From Candidatus Brocadiaceae bacterium (lineage in GTDB: Bacteria; Planctomycetota; Brocadiia; SM23-32): a stretch of 40,907 nucleotides of DNA. Numbering within the stretch: the first letter of the stretch is position 1; each line of letters starts with the position of its first letter. The notes below the pieces were generated by a model, which was not told the DNA's origin, made no database searches, and was given only the letters and a program-made list of their open reading frames with translations. Location: NCBI GenBank assembly GCA_012728835.1, contig JAAYEJ010000038.1, forward strand, positions 1-40,907. The letters run 5' to 3'. The translations under genes were made by a program, and so were the position numbers. Of this stretch, positions 1 to 8,370 are shown piece by piece.

Positions 1-1
1 A

Positions 2-67
2 CTGATCGAGAAGGTCATCCGCGGCGTGCGTTTCGCGGATGGTGTGGAAGTGCGAGAAGCAGCATGA
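2..67 (+). CDS. C-terminal end of an unidentified protein (5' partial)
   Basis: An open frame enters from the left edge, encodes 21 residues (starting LIEKVIRGV, ending VREAA) and stops at TGA 65-67. It is the only frame here that reads as ordinary protein. The fragment is too short to assign a family. The rest of the gene lies outside the window. Positions 68-285 after it hold no convincing gene and are less GC-rich than the surroundings; a TTGACA hexamer at 113-118 has no good -10 partner. Confidence 0.5.
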   Translation: MIEKVIRGVRFADGVEVREAA

Positions 68-285
68 ATGGGCTCCCCGAAGGATACGTCATCAATTATC
101 CATCAACAACATTTGACAGTATCTCGCCCGTTGTCACTGCAGACGGAAATGAACAGTGGGATTCACCGAGCGATAGTGTATCCGAGCGACGACTCACAGC
201 GCCCTGCTTCCCTTAAGCTATGCAGGGCCGATCGAACCGAAATCCAGAGGTGCCATCGAGCCGTGAATGCTGAGGCCCGGCGCCT

Positions 286-609
286 TCAGGGCACGCGCGT
301 CGATTCGCGGATCCAGTCCAGGTATTCCTGGGAGCCGGCGATGATGGGGAGGGCGATGATCTCGGGGACCTGGTAGGAGTGCAGCTCCCGGACGCGCCGG
401 CAGACGGCGTCGAAGCGGCCGCGCCGCGTCTTCATCAGGAGGAGCGTCTCCGACTCGCGCGAGACGGCGCCCTGCCAGTGGAACAGGGACCGGATGCGCC
501 CGGCCATGTTGACGCAGGCCACCAGGCGCTCCTGGATCAGCGCGTTGGCGATCGTCTCGGCCTCGGCGCTGTTGCTGCACGTGACCATGACGACGATGGG
601 TTCGCTCAC
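286..609 (-). CDS. cutA: CutA divalent-cation tolerance protein
   Basis: A 107-residue protein of normal CutA length. CutA forms a small cytoplasmic trimer of ferredoxin-like fold, linked to copper/divalent metal tolerance. Family features visible are the N-terminal VMVTCSNSAEAETIA, the RLVACVN segment, the SLFHWQGAV strand, the ESETLLLMKT strand and the near C-terminal VPEIIALPI. The usual HPYEVPEI is HSYQVPEI here. The start is GTG: AAAGGAG lies 5 to 6 bases upstream, and GTGA overlaps the stop of the upstream glycosyltransferase gene by 4 bases, so the gene is translationally coupled as the last of a three-gene operon. No metal-responsive site is visible. Confidence 0.93.
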   Translation of the reverse strand: MSEPIVVMVTCSNSAEAETIANALIQERLVACVNMAGRIRSLFHWQGAVSRESETLLLMKTRRGRFDAVCRRVRELHSYQVPEIIALPIIAGSQEYLDWIRESTRVP

Positions 610-2561
610 GGGGTGCTCCTTTCGGGTGCGGGCCGGGCCCGCCGGGCGCGGCGCCGGCCGCCGCGGGCCAGCCGGACCATCATCCGCCGCCTGTGGCCCG
701 GCGGGACGAAATCCCGGCAGTAGATGCGGAAGAAGCGCATGGCTTCGAGCGTCGAGACGGGCGCCCGAATCGAGCGGATCAGACGCCGAAGGTCCAGCGC
801 GCACAGGGCGTCGCGCACGAACAGCGGCGTCCAGCGGCCCAGGCGCACGGCGCGGTGCACGCCGTCCATGAGCAGTTCCGGGGGACGGTCGTCCGGGGGG
901 CGGCGCACCAGGACGTCGCGCGCGTGCAGGCCGGGGCGGATGTAGCCGGCCGCGTGGAAGCGGCGAACCAGGTGTGCGAGGGCGCGGGTCAGGGCGTCCT
1001 TCTGCCGGCGCGTGGCCGCCGCGCAGCCGGGCCGGCCGCGGCCGGCCAGCCCGTCGCTCAGTGGGACGGCGCCCTCGACCTCCTCGCAGAGCAGGAACTC
1101 GCGGCGCCGCGAGCCGCCGGCGATACGGCAGACCGGGAACGGCGCCGGCACGCCGCGCTGCCGCAGGCCCAGCAGGTTGTGCCAGACGCGCCGAGCGCGC
1201 GAGAGGCCTAGCAGCGACCGGAGCCGCGCGCCGAGCCGCCCCCGCGTCCGGAAGCGCGTGACGGTCAGGCGCCCGCCCGCGCCGTCCGGCACGGAGTTGA
1301 CGACGCGTGACCGACGCCTCTGAAGTCGGACGGCCTCCGGTCCGGAGGCCATCCGGCGGGGGTCGCACAGCCGGGTGAACAGGTCCGGATCGCTCCAGAC
1401 GGTGGCGATGCGGCCGTGCCAGGCGCCGAGCCGGAAGGGCCACGTGCAGGGCGTCTTCAGGAGGCCGGGGCGGCCGCGGCACGCGCCGCCGCCGTCGAGG
1501 ACCTCCAGGCAGGCGCGGATGACGTCGGGGACGGCGATGGCCTGCATGCAGCGGGGGTGCGGGCAGCGGCGGCGCGTGCACGGGCGGCATTCGACGTCGG
1601 CGGTGACGACGATGCTGCGGCTGGTGAAGGGACCGGTCTGGACGGCGTCCTTCGGGCCGAAGAGGGCGACGACGGGCACGCCGAGCGCGCCGGCCATGTG
1701 CATGGGGCCGGTATCGCCGCCGATGAACAGGTCGGCGCGGGCCAGCAGGGCGGTCAGTTCGGCCAGGTTGGCGGTGGGCGGGGCGTTGACGGCCGGGCAG
1801 CGCATGTGGTGCACCAGTTCCTCGGCCACCTGGCGGTCTTCGGGGCCGTAGCTGACGACCACGTCGGCGCCGCGCCGTTCGATGAGGGCGTCGGCGACGC
1901 GGGCATAGCGGGCGGGGTCCCAGCGCTTGAAGGCGGCGAAGCGGCTGGTGCCGGGGTGGATGACCACCAGCGGCCCGCTGCCGAGGCGGCCGTTCAGCCC
2001 GGCGTCGACGGTGCGGCGCGCGGCCGGATCGACGGGCAGCACGGGGTCGGCGTACTCCGAGCGGATGCCGAGGGGCGCCAGCAGGGCGATGTCGCGCTCG
2101 ATGCGGTGCACGCCGCCGCGCGGGGCGTGCACGCGCCGGTTCTGCACGAGCCAGTTGAACTCGCGGCTGATGCCGCGGTCGAAGCCGATTCGAAGCGGTG
2201 CGCCGGCGGCCCGCACGAGCCACGCGCTCTTGAGGCTGCTCTGGAAGTCCACGGAGGCGTCCAGGCGGCCCTCCCGCAGTCGGCGGGCGAGGCGGCGCAT
2301 TTCCCGGCTCACGGCGTACCAGCGGAAGGGGTTGGCCAGCATGCGGCCCCAGGCCGTGCGGGGGATCAGGATAAGTTCATCGATGAACGGGTGCCCGCGC
2401 AGCAGCCCGGCGAAGCGTTCTTCGACCGCCCAGGCGATGTGGGCGTCGGGCCGGGCGCGGCGCAGCAGGCTGAGGGCGTTGAGCGCGTGCACGACGTCGC
2501 CGAGTCCGCTGAGGCGGATGCAGAGGATCCGGCCGCCGCTCTGCCGTTCGCATATGGTCAT
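606..2561 (-). CDS. GT9 heptosyltransferase-like domain fused to an LPS-kinase-like (possibly pseudokinase) domain
   Basis: 651 residues. Residues 10-350 are a glycosyltransferase family 9 enzyme (ADP-heptose:LPS heptosyltransferase type): RLSGLGDVVHAL at 16-27, IHPGTSRFAAFKRW at 201-214 and GGDTGPMHMAGALGVPVVALFGPKD-type donor site at 281-305, followed by a Cys-rich stretch near 329-347. Residues about 380-651 resemble the WaaP/Kdo-kinase family (GVPAPFPVC, LLCEEVEGAVPL, RRFHAAGY). However, the HRD-equivalent reads RPGLHARDVLV at 542-552, so the catalytic Asp is Gly, and the expected ATP Lys reads TRFR. The kinase part may therefore be inactive. The product probably acts at the inner face of the inner membrane in LPS-core-like glycan synthesis. 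ATG overlaps the upstream stop as ATGA; the exact sugar substrate is unknown. Confidence 0.85.
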   Translation of the reverse strand: MTICERQSGGRILCIRLSGLGDVVHALNALSLLRRARPDAHIAWAVEERFAGLLRGHPFIDELILIPRTAWGRMLANPFRWYAVSREMRRLARRLREGRLDASVDFQSSLKSAWLVRAAGAPLRIGFDRGISREFNWLVQNRRVHAPRGGVHRIERDIALLAPLGIRSEYADPVLPVDPAARRTVDAGLNGRLGSGPLVVIHPGTSRFAAFKRWDPARYARVADALIERRGADVVVSYGPEDRQVAEELVHHMRCPAVNAPPTANLAELTALLARADLFIGGDTGPMHMAGALGVPVVALFGPKDAVQTGPFTSRSIVVTADVECRPCTRRRCPHPRCMQAIAVPDVIRACLEVLDGGGACRGRPGLLKTPCTWPFRLGAWHGRIATVWSDPDLFTRLCDPRRMASGPEAVRLQRRRSRVVNSVPDGAGGRLTVTRFRTRGRLGARLRSLLGLSRARRVWHNLLGLRQRGVPAPFPVCRIAGGSRRREFLLCEEVEGAVPLSDGLAGRGRPGCAAATRRQKDALTRALAHLVRRFHAAGYIRPGLHARDVLVRRPPDDRPPELLMDGVHRAVRLGRWTPLFVRDALCALDLRRLIRSIRAPVSTLEAMRFFRIYCRDFVPPGHRRRMMVRLARGGRRRARRARPAPERSTP

Positions 2562-3922
2562 GAGCCGCCCGAGGACGAAGGCTGTGACGAGGCACGGGCT
2601 TCCGCTCTGAGCGCCTGCTGCACCCTGCGCGTTCGGGCCGCCAGGCCTGTGAAGGTCAGGTCGGTCTGGCCGGCCACGATGGTGTCCAGACGGTCGTTCA
2701 GCGGCGCGGTCCAGTGCCCGGGTATGGCCGAGGCGCCGAGCATGGCGCCCATGACGGAGCCGACGGTCGCGCCGTTGCAGTCGGTGTCGAGCCCGGCCAT
2801 GACGGCCAGGGACACGGCGCGGGAGAAATCGCCCTCGCCCCAGAGCAGGGCCATCGCCACGATGGCCGCGTTGTTGATCGTGTGCACGCGGTGATAGCGG
2901 CCGAACTCCTCCAGGATGCGGTCGGTGGCCTGTTCGGCGCTCAGGCCGTCGTCGCGCCACCGAAGGACGCGGCCGATGGCCTCGCTGAGGCGCGAGCGGG
3001 CGGGGATTTCGGACAGGCCGAAGCGCACGACGCGGGCCGGGTCGTCGGTGGCGAACGCCGAGGCGACCATGGCGGCCACCCACATGGCGCCGTAGAGGCC
3101 GTTCTTCACGTGGCTGATGCACGCGTCCTTGTACGCCAGGCCGGCGGCCTCTTCGGGCCGGGCGGGGCAGGCATAGCCGAAGGCGTCGGCGCGGATCTGG
3201 GCGCCGATCCACTCCCTGCAGGGGTTGCGGTGCGTGGCGCTCTGGGGCGGCCAGCGTCCGGCGACGAAGTTCGCGTAGGCGGCCCGTTCGGCCGTGTAGG
3301 TGCAGGCATAGGGCAGGTGGCGGAGCCAGGATTCGGCGACGTGGCGGGGCGTGAAGTCGCGGCCATTCCGCTCCAGTATGCAGAGGTTGACGACGGTGTA
3401 GTCCATGTCGTCGTCGCGGAGGGCGCGGTCGAAGTTGCCGCGCAGGGCCGGGCGCTGATCCTCGGGCACGAGCCGGCCGCCCGCACCGGCGGCGGCGTCG
3501 GGCAGGTAGTCGGTCAGGTCGGCCAAACCGATGCCGGCCATCAGGTCCAGGATTCGCTCGCGCTGCCAGCCCTCAACGGGCTTGCCGAGCATGCAGCCGG
3601 CGGCGCGGCCGAGCCAGGCGCCGAGGGTCCGGTCCTCCAGGATGTCGTCCGGCAGGGGCACGGCGATGCGCCTGGGGCCGTCCGGGCGGCGGGCGCGGAT
3701 TGCGGCCAGGTCGTCCGGCTCCTCGTAGGGGAAGCCGTCCGGAGGCGCCAGGCGGCTGAGCGCCTCGCAGAGGCTGCGTGCGCGTTGGAGCCTGTCAGGG
3801 GCGCTGTCGCGTTCGATCAGGTCGGCGCGGCGCTCCAGTTCCCAGGTGTCGCAGCCCTCGTCGGAGAGCTGGCGCATCTCTTCGCGGGCAAACGCAAGTA
3901 GTCCTTCGACCGTGTCGGCCAT
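2558..3922 (-). CDS. ADP-ribosylglycohydrolase-family protein
   Basis: About 454 residues. The core from about residue 100 matches the ADP-ribosylglycohydrolase (DraG/ARH) fold: GAWLGRAAGCMLGKPVEGW near 100-118, an acidic metal site DDDMDYTVVN near 167-176, and the C-terminal GLDTDCNGATVGSVMGAMLGA. The family hydrolyses ADP-ribose or related N/O-glycosidic bonds using two Mg ions. The usual GDA of the first motif is GCM, which I associate with a subfamily of unknown substrate. The first 100 residues are an extension that I do not recognise. Start chosen at ATG 3922 behind GGGGA at 8 bases; ATG 3931 is nearly as good. It is first of an operon and its TGA overlaps the next ATG. Confidence 0.8.
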   Translation of the reverse strand: MADTVEGLLAFAREEMRQLSDEGCDTWELERRADLIERDSAPDRLQRARSLCEALSRLAPPDGFPYEEPDDLAAIRARRPDGPRRIAVPLPDDILEDRTLGAWLGRAAGCMLGKPVEGWQRERILDLMAGIGLADLTDYLPDAAAGAGGRLVPEDQRPALRGNFDRALRDDDMDYTVVNLCILERNGRDFTPRHVAESWLRHLPYACTYTAERAAYANFVAGRWPPQSATHRNPCREWIGAQIRADAFGYACPARPEEAAGLAYKDACISHVKNGLYGAMWVAAMVASAFATDDPARVVRFGLSEIPARSRLSEAIGRVLRWRDDGLSAEQATDRILEEFGRYHRVHTINNAAIVAMALLWGEGDFSRAVSLAVMAGLDTDCNGATVGSVMGAMLGASAIPGHWTAPLNDRLDTIVAGQTDLTFTGLAARTRRVQQALRAEARASSQPSSSGGS

Positions 3923-3931
3923 GTCGATCAT

Positions 3932-4080
3932 CCCCGAGGGCGGGTACCTTGGTAGCACAAACACGACGGACCTGCAAGCCGACGCCCGGCTGCGAAAGAC
4001 GATTGCCCCGTCGAACGCGAATTGTTACGCTGGTGATGCCGGCGACGGCCGACGGGTTCCCGAGGCGGGAGGACGATTCC
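3932..4080. promoter_or_regulatory. Divergent promoter region between glycohydrolase and amidase genes
   Basis: This gap lies between divergent starts. On the plus strand TTGCCC (4003-4008) and TACGCT (4026-4031) are spaced by 17 bases. On the minus strand a weaker pair, TTGCAG and TACCAA, also has a 17-base spacer. Both are poor matches to the sigma-70 consensus, so the assignment rests mainly on gene arrangement. Confidence 0.35.
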
Positions 4081-4968
4081 ATGGAGAAGCTGACGAAGGC
4101 GAGCGTCTGCCACGTGTTCTCGCGCGATACCGAGCCGGCGCTGCGGGTGCGCCCGGGGGAGGCTTTCTGCCTGGAGACCGAGGACGCTTACAGCGGCACG
4201 ATCGCGAGTGCGGAGGACGCACCCTCGAGGGTGATCCGGACGAACCCGGCCACCGGCCCCGTCTTCATCGAGGACGCGGACCGGGGGGGCGTGCTGCGCA
4301 TCGACATCGAGCGCATCCAGGTGCGCGACTACGCGGTCATGGCCGTGCCCGCCACCCGGCTGTTTCGCATCGGGCGCGAGGGGCTGCATCTATCGGAGCA
4401 CGTGCAGCTGCCGCTCCGCCCCATGATCGGCGTGATCGGGGTGGCGCCCGCTCACCAGCCCGAGCCGACGACGTCGGCCGGGGAACACGGCGGGAACCTG
4501 TCCTGCCCGGAGGTGGGGGCGGGGTGTTCGGTCTTCCTTCCCGTCGCGTGCGAGGGCGCGCTGCTGGCGGCGGGCGCTGTGCAGGCGGCCATGGCGGACG
4601 GCAAGACGGCGGGGTGCGGCGCGGAGGTGTCGGCGGAGGTCACCTTGCGCGCACGCCTGGTCCGGCACCCGCTCCCGACCCCGAGTGTCGAGACGCCGGA
4701 CGCGCTCGTGTTCCTCGGTTCGGCGTCCACGCTGGACGACGCCTGCGTTCTTGTGATCGAGAAGGCGACCGCCTTCCTCACCGAGCAGTTGGGCCAGGAG
4801 GAGGACGACGCGACGGTGCTGCTGGGGCTGGCCGGCCGGCTGGGGGTCTGCCGGGCCGTCGGCGCGCACAAGACGATGCGGCTTGCGCTGCCGAAGGCGG
4901 TGCTGGCGCCGCTGGGCCTGCAGGACGTGCCCGCGCTGCAGCGACGGCCCTCATCGCCGGCGCCATGA
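4081..4968 (+). CDS. Acetamidase/formamidase-family protein with altered core motif
   Basis: 295 residues, normal for the FmdA/AmdA family, which hydrolyses formamide, acetamide or similar small amides to ammonia. Family landmarks: ALRVRPGEAFCLETEDAYSG at 20-39, NPATGPVFIEDADRGGVL at 55-72, and EHGGNLSCPEVGAGCSVFLPV at 135-155. The stretch that in relatives reads roughly GDxHAxxGDGE is GAVQAAMADGK at 165-175, so Asp, His and Glu positions of the family core are changed. Activity or substrate may therefore differ. Start ATG 4081 is preceded by GGGAGGA at a good distance; the longer upstream open frame is not needed. Transcribed alone, divergent from the glycohydrolase operon. Confidence 0.82.
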   Translation: MEKLTKASVCHVFSRDTEPALRVRPGEAFCLETEDAYSGTIASAEDAPSRVIRTNPATGPVFIEDADRGGVLRIDIERIQVRDYAVMAVPATRLFRIGREGLHLSEHVQLPLRPMIGVIGVAPAHQPEPTTSAGEHGGNLSCPEVGAGCSVFLPVACEGALLAAGAVQAAMADGKTAGCGAEVSAEVTLRARLVRHPLPTPSVETPDALVFLGSASTLDDACVLVIEKATAFLTEQLGQEEDDATVLLGLAGRLGVCRAVGAHKTMRLALPKAVLAPLGLQDVPALQRRPSSPAP

Positions 4969-5044
4969 CCGCCCCGGTCGACTGCGGCAAACGGACGGAC
5001 ATGCAGACGGATGCGAGCCGCGACGGGCCCGCGGCGGCCTGGAG

Positions 5045-6763
5045 TCAGGACGAGGCCGGCGGCCGCTGTGCCGGTGCCTGCGGACGGATCTCCTCGTTGT
5101 CGGGCATCTTCTCGCCCCACTGGAAGTCGCCGAGCACGGCCTGCGCGATGTTCGTCAGGTGGTCACCGATCTTCTCGTAGTAGTACAGGCAGTCGACGAA
5201 GGTCAGGCCGCTGTAAAAGTTGCAGTCGCCCAGGCTCAGACGCGTCAGGTGGTTCTGTCGGAACTCCCGCTGCATGGCGTTCAGCTTCTCTTCGCTGGCG
5301 AAGGCGGCCCGCGCGGCGTCCTCGTTGGACTCCTCCAGCGCCCGGACGACTGTCGCGCACATGCGCTCGACCTCGTCCCGCATCATCGCCAATTCCTGGA
5401 GGCCGGCCTCAGAGAACGGGAGCTGCGACTCGATGCGGCGCTGGGCAGCCTCCATGAGGTTCACGGCATGGTCGCCGATGCGCTCGATGTCGTTGACGCT
5501 GTGCAGGAGGACGGGCAGCTCGTTGGATTCGGTCGACCCGAGGCTCTCGCGGCTGACGCGGATGAGGTACTGCGTGATGCGGTTCTGAAGGTTGTCGATG
5601 GCGTCCTCCTTCTGCGCGACCAGCTTGAGCTCCTTCGGGTCGCTGTGGAAGAAGGCGTCGCCGGCGTTCCGCACGGCGCCGACGGCCAGGTCCATCATGC
5701 GCACGACCTCGCGCCGGGCCTGCTCCAGGGCGATGACGGGGGTACTGACCAGGCGCTCCTCCAGGTACTGGGGTTCGACGTGGATGACGTCGGCCTCGCC
5801 CGGCACCATGCGTTTCGCGATGGACAGCAGCACGCCCGGCATGCCGATGAAGATCAGCGTATTCACCACCTTGAACATCGTGTGGCTCAGGGCGATGTGA
5901 GCCATGACGGTTATCTCATTCAGGGGCCCGGGATAGATCGCCTCGATCAACGATGCGTATGACTTGTAGAAGGGCATGAAGATGCAGACGCCCAGGACGT
6001 TGAAGACCAGGTGTGCCCGGGCAGCCCTTCGCGCCTGCGTGTTGGTGCCGATGCTGGCAAGCTGGGCGGTGATCGTGGTGCCGATGTCGTCGCCGAAGAC
6101 GATGGGAAGGGCCTGGACGAAGGTGATCGCGTTGCTCATCGCGAGCAGTTGCACGATGGCGATCGTGGCGCTCGACGACTGGACGACCATCGTGACGACC
6201 GTGCCGATCAGCAGGCCCATCAGCGGGTTGCCCGCGACTCTGATCAGCAGGTCCTTGGCTTCCTGGCTCTGCCCCACGGGGTCGAAGGCGTCCTTCATGA
6301 GCGCCAGCCCGAAGAACAGCAGGCCGAACCCGAGCAGCGCGGAACCCCAGTGGCGGCCGTTTCGCTTGGCGATGACGCTGACGGCGAAACCGATGCCGAT
6401 CGCCGGCAGGGCGTAGTCCGTCACCTTCATGTGCTCCAGCAAGCCGATCGTCGAGACAAGCCACGCGGTAATCGTCGTCCCGATGTTGGCGCCCATGATG
6501 ACGCCGATGGCCTGCTTCAGCGTCATCAGGCCGGCGTTCACGAAGCCGACCACCATGACGGTGGTGGCGCTGGAACTCTGGATGAGGCAGGTGATACCCG
6601 TCCCTGCCAGGACGGAGACGAAGATGTTGTAGGTGAGGATGCGCAGCACGCGCCGCATGCGATCGCCGGCGGCGCGCCGCAGCGCGTCGCTCATCGTGCG
6701 TATGCCGAGGAGAAACAGGCCGAGACCGCCGATGACAAGGAAGGCAATCCGATGAGGCTCCAA
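5045..6763 (-). CDS. Na/Pi cotransporter family protein with C-terminal PhoU-like domain
   Basis: 572 residues. The N-terminal part (about 1-335) has the two inverted repeats of sodium-phosphate (NptA/PiT2-type) cotransporters: QSSSATT at 62-68 with GANIGTT at 91-97, and QSSSATI at 195-201 with GDDIGTT at 224-230, embedded in hydrophobic helices. Residues about 345-545 form a helical PhoU-like cytoplasmic domain (SVNDIERIGDHAVNLME). It is expected to sit in the inner membrane and take up, or regulate transport of, phosphate. Start is TTG at 6763 behind GGAGGA with 6 bases between; an overlapping ATG at 6767 is in the wrong frame. No Pho box recognised. The oxidoreductase gene lies 50 bases upstream on the same strand. 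Confidence 0.93.
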   Translation of the reverse strand: MEPHRIAFLVIGGLGLFLLGIRTMSDALRRAAGDRMRRVLRILTYNIFVSVLAGTGITCLIQSSSATTVMVVGFVNAGLMTLKQAIGVIMGANIGTTITAWLVSTIGLLEHMKVTDYALPAIGIGFAVSVIAKRNGRHWGSALLGFGLLFFGLALMKDAFDPVGQSQEAKDLLIRVAGNPLMGLLIGTVVTMVVQSSSATIAIVQLLAMSNAITFVQALPIVFGDDIGTTITAQLASIGTNTQARRAARAHLVFNVLGVCIFMPFYKSYASLIEAIYPGPLNEITVMAHIALSHTMFKVVNTLIFIGMPGVLLSIAKRMVPGEADVIHVEPQYLEERLVSTPVIALEQARREVVRMMDLAVGAVRNAGDAFFHSDPKELKLVAQKEDAIDNLQNRITQYLIRVSRESLGSTESNELPVLLHSVNDIERIGDHAVNLMEAAQRRIESQLPFSEAGLQELAMMRDEVERMCATVVRALEESNEDAARAAFASEEKLNAMQREFRQNHLTRLSLGDCNFYSGLTFVDCLYYYEKIGDHLTNIAQAVLGDFQWGEKMPDNEEIRPQAPAQRPPASS

Positions 6764-6813
6764 GCATCGTCCTCCGCGTCTGTCACTTCATGAGGCGCGC
6801 CGAGGCGTCCGCG

Positions 6814-7962
6814 TCACCTCTTGTCGATGGCCGCATCGCTTTCGGCCTTGCTCTCGTCCCACTCCCCGTGGAAGCTCGACGTGGCGCGAAGTCGCTCCAT
6901 CAGGCTGTCGTACTCCGCCCGGTCCAGCGGCAGGTCGACCGGCCCTCCCTTCTGGGAGGACAGGATGATGGCGTTGGCGAGTTCCAGCGAGAGCAGGGCT
7001 TCCTGGCCGGGCGACAGCAGCGGCTCGCCCTCGAGGATGGCCCGCGCGAAGTTGCCCATGATGGCGCCCTGTCCCGTTGCGCTCTCGGGCACCTCGAGTT
7101 CCACCTTGTTCAGCTTCGGCGAGCCCCACATCTCGGTGTTGGTCCGGTTGAACTCGGTGATGGGCGGCTCGTAGCGCCAGAACTCCAGGTCCCGCCCCGT
7201 CAGGCGCAGCTTGCCCCGGTCGCCGGCGATCTCGATGAACCGCTGGCCCATCTCGCAGGTGGAGGCGTAGAAGTAGCCCGTCGCCCCGTTGGCATACTCC
7301 AGGGCGGCCTCGACGTGGTCCTCGACCTCGATCCGGTGCATCCTCTGGCTGCAGTGGCCCGTGACCTTCGCCGGCAGTCCGCTGAGCATGCAGAAGACGT
7401 CCATCAGGTGGGGGGCCTGGTTGAGCAGCACGCCGCCGCCCTCCCCGGCCCAGGTCGCCCGCCAACTGCCGGAGTCGTAGTAGGCCTGCGACCGGAACTC
7501 AGGCGCCATGAACAGCGTCCGGTGGATCTCGCCGATCTCGCCGGCTTCGACCAGTTGGCGGGCCTTCCGGATCATCGGCAGGGCCCGCATCTGGAAGTTG
7601 ACGGCGAAGACCTTGCCGCTCTTGCGGGCGGCCTCGGCCATGCGCTCGGCCGCGCCGATCTCCACCCCGACGGGCTTCTCGCTCAGCACGTGCAGACCGG
7701 CCTCGAAGGCCTCGATGGCCAGCGTCGGGTGGAAGTAGTGCGGCGTGGCAATCAGCACGGCCTCCACAAGACCCGAGGCGATCAGGTCGCTGCCGCTCTC
7801 GAAGTGCCGCACGCCATACTCTTCCCCGACCGACCGCGCGCGGGCGGCGCGGATGTCGGCAACGGCCGTCAGTTGGACCTCTTCGACCTCGGAGATCTTC
7901 TTACAGTGAGACGTCCCCATGCCGCCCACGCCGATCACGCCCAGCTTGACCGTCCCCGCCAT
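6814..7962 (-). CDS. Gfo/Idh/MocA-family NAD(P)-dependent oxidoreductase
   Basis: 382 residues. The Rossmann domain opens with GVIGVGGMGTSH (GxGGxG at 11-16), followed by the family signature LSEKPVGVE with Glu95-Lys96-Pro97, the Lys being the usual catalytic residue. NQAPHLMDVF supplies the expected His185. The C-terminal alpha/beta domain runs to the end. The family oxidises or reduces sugars, inositols and similar polyols; the substrate cannot be read from sequence. Start ATG 7962 has GAGGACGGAG just upstream, and the long upstream extension would run into the tRNA genes. It probably is co-oriented with, but not tightly coupled to, the Na/Pi transporter. Confidence 0.9.
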   Translation of the reverse strand: MAGTVKLGVIGVGGMGTSHCKKISEVEEVQLTAVADIRAARARSVGEEYGVRHFESGSDLIASGLVEAVLIATPHYFHPTLAIEAFEAGLHVLSEKPVGVEIGAAERMAEAARKSGKVFAVNFQMRALPMIRKARQLVEAGEIGEIHRTLFMAPEFRSQAYYDSGSWRATWAGEGGGVLLNQAPHLMDVFCMLSGLPAKVTGHCSQRMHRIEVEDHVEAALEYANGATGYFYASTCEMGQRFIEIAGDRGKLRLTGRDLEFWRYEPPITEFNRTNTEMWGSPKLNKVELEVPESATGQGAIMGNFARAILEGEPLLSPGQEALLSLELANAIILSSQKGGPVDLPLDRAEYDSLMERLRATSSFHGEWDESKAESDAAIDKR

Positions 7963-8162
7963 TGCTCCGTCCTCGATCCTTGCCGCCGGTAGAGAGCCGA
8001 ACCGCTTCGGAGGGCCCGACCGCCACTGTTGTACCCGGCGGGCGACGCGCCCGCAACCGAAACGCACCCTCCAGACGCGGGACGTGCGCACGCGTGCCGG
8101 TCCCTGTCCGTCCGCGTGTGTCCGTGCCGGCACGAACGACCGGAACGGTGGGCGGCGGAGGA

Positions 8163-8240
8163 TGGTAGCCCCAAGGGGATTCGAACCCCTGTTACCGGAT
8201 TGAGGGTCCGGTGTCCTGGACCGGGCTAGACGATGGGGCC
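8163..8240 (-). tRNA. tRNA-Glu (anticodon CTC)
   Basis: A full cloverleaf with encoded CCA (CCA is the complement of 8163-8165). Acceptor arm GGCCCCA pairs with TGGGGCT (one G-U), the anticodon stem is CCGGA/TCCGG, and the T arm carries GGTTCGAATCC. The 7-base anticodon loop reads CCCTCAA, giving CTC at 8202-8204 (complement). Position 33 is C instead of the almost universal U. It follows tRNA-Gln by 16 bases and is presumably processed from the same transcript. Confidence 0.93.
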
Positions 8241-8256
8241 ACGCTGCGAGAGAGTG

Positions 8257-8330
8257 TGGCTGAGGATCCAGGATTCGAACCTGGAACGCCTGATCCAGAG
8301 TCAGGTGTGTTGCCGTTACACCAATCCTCA
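8257..8330 (-). tRNA. tRNA-Gln (anticodon CTG)
   Basis: A 74-base tRNA with encoded CCA. Acceptor TGAGGAT pairs with ATCCTCA, discriminator G, anticodon stem CCTGA/TCAGG, loop CTCTGGA giving anticodon CTG, and T arm with GGTTCGAATCC. It is first in the tandem tRNA unit, directly behind a strong-looking promoter. Only the CTG-decoding form is in this window. Confidence 0.96.
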
Positions 8331-8341
8331 GCGCTCCCCCG

Positions 8342-8370
8342 AGTATACACCGAGCCGGCACCCGGTTCAA
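8342..8370 (-). promoter_or_regulatory. Sigma-70-type promoter for the tRNA-Gln/tRNA-Glu unit
   Basis: On the minus strand TTGAAC (complement of 8365-8370) and TATACT (complement of 8342-8347) are separated by exactly 17 bases. They lie 11 bases before the tRNA-Gln 5' end, with a G-rich discriminator (CGGGGG) typical of stable-RNA promoters. The -35 box overlaps the stop codon of the upstream YfhO gene. Confidence 0.72.

Noticed and set aside
68-376. 102-residue plus-strand frame beginning right after the first stop
   Set aside because: No ribosome site or family, and it overlaps the cutA 3' end on the other strand.
8163-8330. tRNA genes as phage or island attachment site
   Set aside because: No integrase, no repeat of the tRNA end and no change of gene style nearby.
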